Both the position numbers and the translations under genes were made by a program. Below are positions 47,611 to 64,000 of a DNA stretch of 64,000 nt, in pieces (the stretch's first letter is position 1; each line of letters begins with the position of its first letter). The DNA is from Pelecanus crispus. Its lineage: Eukaryota; Chordata; Aves; Pelecaniformes; Pelecanidae. Location of the stretch: assembly GCF_030463565.1 (NCBI RefSeq), contig NC_134660.1:3237501-3301500 (forward strand), read 5' to 3'. The notes under the pieces are model-generated. The model did no database searches, had not been told where the DNA came from, and saw only the letters and a list, made by a program, of their open reading frames with translations.

Positions 47611-49559
47611 CAGCTGGTGCATTGAAAGGTGAATTGTCGCTTTCTGATGCACTGATGATAAATGAAATGGGCTGTATAAAAATAAATCGTTGCATTCACC
47701 TTGCTCTGGAGAGGTCTGTGAGCACACACGGCTGCCAGAGGCATGGGGGTGCTGGGGAAGGAGGATGGGGGTGCTTCTGGGGCTGTGCCCGACCCCTCGC
47801 CAAGCCCTGGCCTGACAGCCTGCGGGACGCTCACCTGCGAAAGAGCAGGTGGAAAACACCTTGGCTGCACTTTTGCCAGCAAAACTTGCTGCAGCAGCTG
47901 TTTGCTGCAGGTCTAATGGTGCCTGTCTCCACTTACAGGCAGGGAGTTATGATGGCCGGGAAGGTAAGTGCTTCAGGGAGCTGAGATAAGCAAAGATGCT
48001 CCAAGCTACAGACTTAAATCCAGAGGTTATTGACAGGGGATGTGTCAGTGCACAAGAACCGGTCCAGCAGCCCTCTCTAATGCCTGGCTACTGACAGGGC
48101 AATTGGAGTGATGAAGTGGGGCTTCAGGCTGGTTTAATCACAGCACAAGCCTGCCCGGTGCTGCCCGAAGGGCCAGGTACGTCTGGTGCTCTCCATGGAG
48201 GCACAGCCACGCTTGTGTGATGGGGGGGGACGGGAGGGGGGTGGCACAGGGCAGGGTGCAGCCCCCTCCAGGGAGCGCAGCCCTGGGCTGTGAGAGGAGG
48301 GGGGGGGGAGCAGAGGGGCCCCCCAGCCTGGGGGCTGACCCATGGGGGAGGACGAGCGGTGCAAAGCAAAGACACTGTGCCGGTGCACGGGGAGAGCCTG
48401 CCGGGAGCAGGCTGGGGCTGGGGACGCGCTCGGGTAGCCCCACGACACGCAGACCTGGTCAGACACAGATGTTCAGCCTCCCTGAGTCCCTGTGGCTCCA
48501 AAGCCGGTTTATCAGCACGCTCCAGACCCGATCAATGCGGGAGTGACCTGAATGGCTGATCAGGGGGGAGCAGCCACTGCCTCTGCCCTGGGCTGAGGGA
48601 TGCATCAACAGCGCACTCAGAGGATGCTGCCCACGACAGCCGGGGCGGATTAACGGGGGTCGCAGGGATGCGTGTCCCCGCACCCTCACACAGGCTGCAG
48701 CCTGGGAACTCAGCCACGCGAGGCTGGCTCTGAAGGATGCCGGCTCTGAAGGACGCCGGCCAAGGTCGCAGCACCAATCGCTGCAGCTCGGCTGCTCCCT
48801 GCCGCCAGGCCCAAGGTGACCGAGCCCCCGGGAAGGAGAAGCCAGATGGGGCTGGTGTTAAAGCAGAGATACACAGGGAGGAACAAGCAGAGGCTGGATG
48901 CTGACCCACTTGCAAAACCCCAAGTCCCACAGAGCGATGCTGTCCTGGCCCTGTATCCCATGGGATCAGGTGCACCCCCTCAAAAGCAGGCAAGTTTGGA
49001 TAAATGTTGGAGGAATTCTGGTTTTGGGCACGAACGTGGACAACCAGATCCATCTAGGCTGGCGAGAGGTCGTGCCACCCAGTGCTGCAGGCACCCATCA
49101 GGTTAACTCACAGCCTGGATTCTCCGAGCACAAATCAGGGCAATTTGAGCTTAGCAAAACGATCTGGGGTCCCTGCAGGAGGGATTCCGCCTGGGGAGAG
49201 GTAGGAGAGGCCATCCCAGCCCACAGAGAGCTACAAATAACCCAAACGGCCTCATTACCCAGTTTCTGATGAACAGGAGTTTGGTTTCATGTTTCCCCGG
49301 GGGCTAACTCCACCTGAAACTGGGCTATGCCTCATTCGGGCAGAAGCCACTGCCTTCAAAGTCAGGCAGGAGCGACACGCTCGCTCCGAGCACGCGTCCT
49401 TGCTGGTGGCAACCGCTGGCAGCGGCCCAACGGCGAGGAGCCCCGATGGCCGCAGTGCTGGGGTACCGCGCTCCCAGGGGTGGCTGCCCGGAGAGGGGAT
49501 GAGTTTTGGATTCAGATCGCGCTCAGGCGCCCCTGCCTGCACTTGCAGCCGTGGGTGCC
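47611..49559. other. Intergenic sequence, no gene seen
   Basis: Mixed intergenic DNA. A 16-17-bp direct duplication (GGCTCTGAAGGATGCC/GGCTCTGAAGGACGCC) is at 48,727-48,761. No gene is supported. Confidence 0.35.
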
Positions 49560-50170
49560 CGGTGGGAAAACGGCCCCTCGCCCTTCGCGGGAGCTCCTTG
49601 TGCCCAGCATGACCGGGCTGGGAGCACGGACAGACCGCGGCCCCCCGGAGCGACCCGCAGCCCGCCGGGCAACCGCGCTGCTTACCGGAGCGGGAGGACC
49701 CCGGGCCGGCCCCGGCACGCGTGGCCGCATCCCGCGGGGAAGGGGCACGCACGGAGCGGCGGGCACCGGCTGAGCATCCTCCCGCCGGCGGCCCGCATCC
49801 CCGGGCCGGGTCCGCTGCCCCGGGCGTCCCCGGGCATCGCCTTCATCCCACAGCCGGGCCGGGCCGGGGCTTCCCTCTAGCGACTGCGGGCGGGAGAGCA
49901 CGGCGGGGCGGGGGGGGATGCGGGACCCGGGGCTGCGGCATCCCGGGCCCGGCCGCGGGGACCCCGACCCCCCGGCACCGAGCCCCCCGGGGTCCTGCCG
50001 CAAGCCCTGCGGCTCCCCGGCTCGGAAGCGAGGGGCCCGGCCAGCCCCGCTCCCCCGGGGCGGCCCCAGCTCAGCCCTCGGGGACACCCGGAGCTACCGG
50101 GGCAGGGGCACGGGCACGGGCACGGGCACGCAACCCCTGCCCGGAGCCCGGGGTGCCCAGGCAGGGCGAC
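49560..50170 (-). promoter_or_regulatory. CpG island with candidate minus-strand first exon
   Basis: A dense CpG block contains a strong minus-strand donor, CTCCG/GTAAGC (exon end at 49,686). A frame open from an ATG at about 49,850 ends there in phase 2. A GGGCAC hexamer run lies at 50,103-50,131. The island sits about 0.9 kb beyond the DHX58 stop codon and 18 kb upstream of the 31.8-kb island. It could be a distal ZNF385C first exon, joining at 725 with translation from MKRPL, or the promoter of an unrecognised transcript. Human has C17orf113 in this interval (recalled); I see no open frame that I can assign to it. Confidence 0.4.
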
Positions 50171-50599
50171 TCCAGCCCACACCGTGCCGGCCGCCCCTTT
50201 CAGCCTCAGCAGCCCTTTCATTTCTGCCAGAAGGTCAAATCCACCTGCAGCTCCAGGCTGCCTTCCCGCAGGGCTGAGCTGCCCCAGGCGGGGCTCGTCC
50301 TGGGCCACGGGAAGGTTTGGTCTCGGGTGGGTGGGTGAGGTGGGTGGCTCGGGCCAGTGTCTGCGGGGAAGGGTAGGGCTGGGGCAGCCCCACACGTGCA
50401 GCTCGCGCCAGGCACTCGCAGGTGCCTCCCCGGGGACCCCTGCGCTGCCAGCGCAGTGGGATCTGGCTCTCCAGTCGGTGATGGGGTGGTCCGGCTCCGC
50501 TGCGAGGGCTGCCCCGCATCGAACCTGCCTGCGCACAGCGAGCTGTCGCGATGAATGAACTCACCGGTGCTTCCCTCGTTCCCAGCGCACGCACGCGTT
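50171..50599. other. Region just downstream of DHX58
   Basis: No element is supported. It lies between the CpG island and the putative DHX58 poly(A) signal. Confidence 0.35.
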
Positions 50600-50605
50600 T
50601 TTAAT
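50600..50605 (-). terminator. Candidate DHX58 poly(A) signal (ATTAAA)
   Basis: This is the first canonical-type hexamer on the minus strand after the DHX58 stop at 51,046. It would give a 3' UTR of about 460 bases. No AATAAA is present closer. Positional inference only. Confidence 0.4.
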
Positions 50606-51045
50606 GGAGGACCATCGAACTCACAAAACAGACCAGAAGCTGCCAGAGAAACGCTGGGCAGTGTCCTGGGCCCGTGTGAAATGGCTGCATCTCCTGGCAG
50701 GGCGGCATACCGGCTGTGGAGACAGCCCCCTGAGCCCAGCAGCGTTGGGGGGCAGGAGGGGAAGGCAGTGGCACGGGGAGCAGCTGCCAGCAGGCAGGGA
50801 AGGGTTTGGGTGCTTTTCCATCCCAGCGTTTTGTCCTTTTTGCGTGGGCACAGCAAAGCCTCCTCCTGGAGTAGCGGGCTCCAGCAAGGGATGTGCTGCA
50901 GCGGCTCGGTCCAGCAAGGAAAAGAGGAGCAAGCCATGGTGCTCTGTCTGCATGGGCCTGGAGGAAGGGTCCCATGCCAAGGGTGACGGGAAGGGTCCCA
51001 CTGTCCCTGGAAGTGGCCTGGGAATAGTTCTGAGCAGAGCCCACG

Positions 51046-56620
<5,575 letters not shown>

Positions 56621-56726
56621 GAGGCTCTCCACATCCTCCCCACATCGAGCTGCTCCTGTCCCTGCTCAAATATCCTCTCCCATCCCAGTCTGCCAGCTGG
56701 GATGCAGCTGGGTCTGCACAATGACA

Positions 56727-56732
56727 TTTATT
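56727..56732 (-). terminator. KAT2A poly(A) signal (AATAAA)
   Basis: A canonical AATAAA on the minus strand is preceded in the transcript by a long U-rich tract (complement of the A-rich 56,733-56,795) and followed by GUCAUUGUG-type sequence. It lies about 1.1 kb beyond the KAT2A stop. Transcription would end just before the DHX58-side minisatellite. Confidence 0.75.
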
Positions 56733-57851
56733 TAAAAAAAAAAAAACAACACAAAAAACCAAAAAAACCAAACCCCAAAACAAGAAACAAAACAACAGTC
56801 AAGTGGAATGGATGGCAGGGAAGGGGTGGAGGGGGCTGGTCCCACCCTGGCAAGGCCAGCGAGCTGCAGAGCATCACCAGCACCCACACAGCGAGATGGC
56901 GGCATGGGGCGGGGGGGGGGGTAAGGCAGCAGGCGACCAAGCGAGGCTGGGGGACAAGTCAATGCTGGGGTTGGGTGCTCCCCAGCCCAGCACCCAAAGA
57001 GGCGGGGGGGGAGCAGGGCCTGCGAGGCGTGAGGAGGCGGCAGCAAGAGGGGAGGGGAGCAGGAGCTGACCCCGCACCCAGGGGCACGGCTGGCTCCCCG
57101 CTGGGGCAGAGCAGGGGGAGCAGGGCCCAGCGCAGCACCCGGCAGCCCCCTGCCCCAGGAGCCGGAGCAGCAGCCAGGGCAGCCCAGCCCTCAGCGCTCC
57201 CGGCCAGGCAGCAGGAGCAGGCAGGGAGGGTTGTGCAGGCAGGGAGCACTGTAGGGACCAGGGCTGAGTGCCTGCCTGGGGCAGAGCTGCCCCCAGAGGG
57301 AGGGAAGAGCTGATAGAGGCAGCAGGAGCTGGGGGGTGCAGGGGCAAAGCACCCCCTCACAGCAGGACCCTGGCCCACGAGCAGCATCTCTGCCTGCAGC
57401 CGGGGGCAGGCAGGGCTGAGCCCTGCCGTACATTCAACGAGAGGGGCAGGGGCTGCCTGTGCGTGGACGGAAGCAGAAAACCAAAGCACTTGTGTGCCCC
57501 TGCCCTGTTGCAGAGAGCCGGGGCAGAAGGCACGACCCTGGGGAGGAGGGAAGTGCTGGTGCTGGGGGTCCTGGCCCCCAGGGAGAGGCAGGAACTCAGC
57601 GCTGCCCCTGCTCCAGCCAGATCCCCGTGAGGCAGCTCCAGGAGAGGCAGCCGACAGCTCGGGGATAAAAGCACCGGGCACCCCCTGCTCCCCTCACACC
57701 CCCCGCCAAGGGAAGGCCCAGCTCCCCCGGGCTGCTCAGCAGCAACAAACCCTCCAGCAGCCCCTGCCCACGGCGCGGGGCCAGGGCCCGCGGGGAGCCC
57801 TGCCCCTCCCAGGGGGGTGCCGGTGGCCAAGGCGCATCCAGGCCCGCTCCC
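56733..57851 (-). other. KAT2A: KAT2A 3' UTR
   Basis: Sequence between the KAT2A stop (57,852) and the AATAAA at 56,732. It is GC-rich in its 5' two thirds and U-rich at the end. It holds no competing AATAAA and no supported gene on the plus strand. Confidence 0.65.
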
Positions 57852-62880
<5,029 letters not shown>

Positions 62881-62984
62881 CTGGGACGAGGGACAGGAGA
62901 GGCCGTCACGCAGCAGCCCGTGCACCGCCTCGTGCCAGGGCTGCCGCCTTCTCCGGCCAAACAACTCCCCCCGCAAAGTCTCCT
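62881..62984 (-). other. KAT2A intron 1, unique part
   Basis: Intron sequence upstream of exon 2, with acceptor AG at 62,882-62,881. Nothing else is seen. Confidence 0.6.
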
Positions 62985-64000
62985 CCACCTGTCCCACCCA
63001 TCTCTCTTTACCCACCCCAGCTTTCCTCAGCACCCACCCTGCATGACCCAGCACCCTAACACTCTCTCGCACTTCTCCTACGTGCAACCCCAGGATCCTG
63101 CAGCCCCTGCCCATGGATGTCCTTGCACCTCCCTTACACAACTCAGCGCTCTCCTCCTGCACAGCCCAGCACCCACTCCTGCATCCCACGCACGGTCCAG
63201 CAAGCTCTTCCTGCGCCCCCCAGCCACACACAGCCCAGCACCTCCTTCCTGCACCCCACACACGGCCCAGTACCCCCCTCCTGCACCCCCTGTCCACGCA
63301 CATCCTTGCACCTCCCATCCTGCACCCCCTGCCCAGCTCAGCACCTCCCCTCCTGCATCCCCTACCCATGCATGTCCTTGCATCTCCCTCCTGCATCTCC
63401 TGCCCAGTATACATCCTTGCATCCTCCTCCTGCACCTCATGCATGGTCCTGCACCCCATGCATGGCTAAGCACCCCCCTCCCGCACCCCCCACCCATGCA
63501 CGCCATTGCATGCCCCTCCTGCACCCCCTGCCCAATGCACATCTTTGCACCCCCCTCCCGTACCCCCCGCCCAGCTCAGCACCCCTCTCCTGCAACCTCC
63601 TGTCCATGCACACCCTTGCACCACCTTTCTGCACCCCCTACGTGCTCCTCCTGCACCCCCTGCCCATGCACGTCCTTGCATCCCCCTCCTGCACCCCTTG
63701 CCCAGCTCAACACCCCACTCCTGCATCTCCTACCCAATGCACATCCTTGTATCCCCCTCCTGCACCTCCCACCCAGCTCAGCACCCCCCTCCTGCAACCT
63801 CCTGTCCATGCACACCCTTGCACCACCTTCCTGCACCCCCTACGTGCTCCTCCTGCACCCCCCTACCCATGCACGCTCTTGCACCCCCCCTCCTGCACCC
63901 CCCACCCAGCTCAGCACCCCCCTCCTGCAACCTCCCGTCCATGCACGCCTTTGCACCCCCCTCCTGCACCCCCTACGTGCTCCTCCTGCACCCCCCACCC
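62985..64000. repeat. Irregular CT/CA-rich minisatellite in KAT2A intron 1
   Basis: Loosely repeated blocks are CTCCTGCACCCCCTGCCCA, GCTCAGCACCCCCCTCCTGC, CCATGCACGTCCTTGCA and CCCCTACGTGCTCCTCCTGC. A longer module, containing CCAGCTCAGCACC, CAACCTCCTGTCCATGCA and CTACGTGCTCC, recurs with starts near 63,571, 63,773 and 63,906, becoming more regular towards the window end. The array runs off the window. Minus-strand frames across it (Cys/Gly-rich) are artefacts. No KAT2A exon 1 was found in it. Confidence 0.9.

Overview
The window is vertebrate nuclear DNA, almost certainly from a bird and probably from Neoaves. The evidence is: compact split genes with GT-AG introns; a GC-rich, CpG-rich, minisatellite-dense background typical of a microchromosome; a CR1 LINE 3' end; and a complete solo ERV LTR of the kind common in neoavian genomes. 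Three recognisable genes, all on the minus strand, give the conserved block KAT2A - DHX58 - ZNF385C (human 17q21 order, recalled, not searched).

Layout. Positions 1-32,300 hold the 5' half of ZNF385C. One coding zinc-finger exon lies at 477-725. Upstream of it is a ~31 kb intron, then a CpG-island first exon at 31,785-31,821 whose short coding end splices in frame to the zinc-finger exon. The intron contains the solo LTR (12,938-13,507, 5-bp target duplication), a 3'-end CR1 (24,244-24,547), a ~1.66 kb array of 55-bp GC-rich repeats (20.27-21.93 kb), a 70-bp repeat (27.25-27.6 kb), scattered AT-rich islands that look like regulatory elements, and an unexplained 100-codon ORF at 12.45 kb. Positions 32.3-50.6 kb are intergenic. 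They carry three unrelated minisatellites within 3 kb, the last a 19-bp repeat organised as a 323-bp higher-order repeat, and a CpG island at 49.6-50.15 kb with a minus-strand splice donor.

Positions 51,046-55,130 are all 12 coding exons of DHX58 (LGP2), the RIG-I-like helicase that modulates antiviral RNA sensing. It reads cleanly as ~674 residues apart from one extra G in a six-G run 11 bases into the coding sequence. Two IRF/ISRE-type sites lie upstream. A ~1.1 kb minisatellite separates this promoter from the 3' end of KAT2A. Positions 56,705-62,880 carry KAT2A (GCN5), exons 2-18, 723 residues: the PCAF-homology region, the GNAT acetyltransferase domain and the bromodomain. Exon 1 lies beyond the window edge, and 63-64 kb is an irregular minisatellite in intron 1.

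The genes share an address rather than a pathway: a chromatin acetyltransferase, an interferon-type innate sensor and an RNA/DNA-binding zinc-finger gene. I found no convincing undescribed multi-gene system. The most unusual material is the repeat architecture, the DHX58 start-region frameshift, the alternative ZNF385C first exons and the unexplained ORF block.
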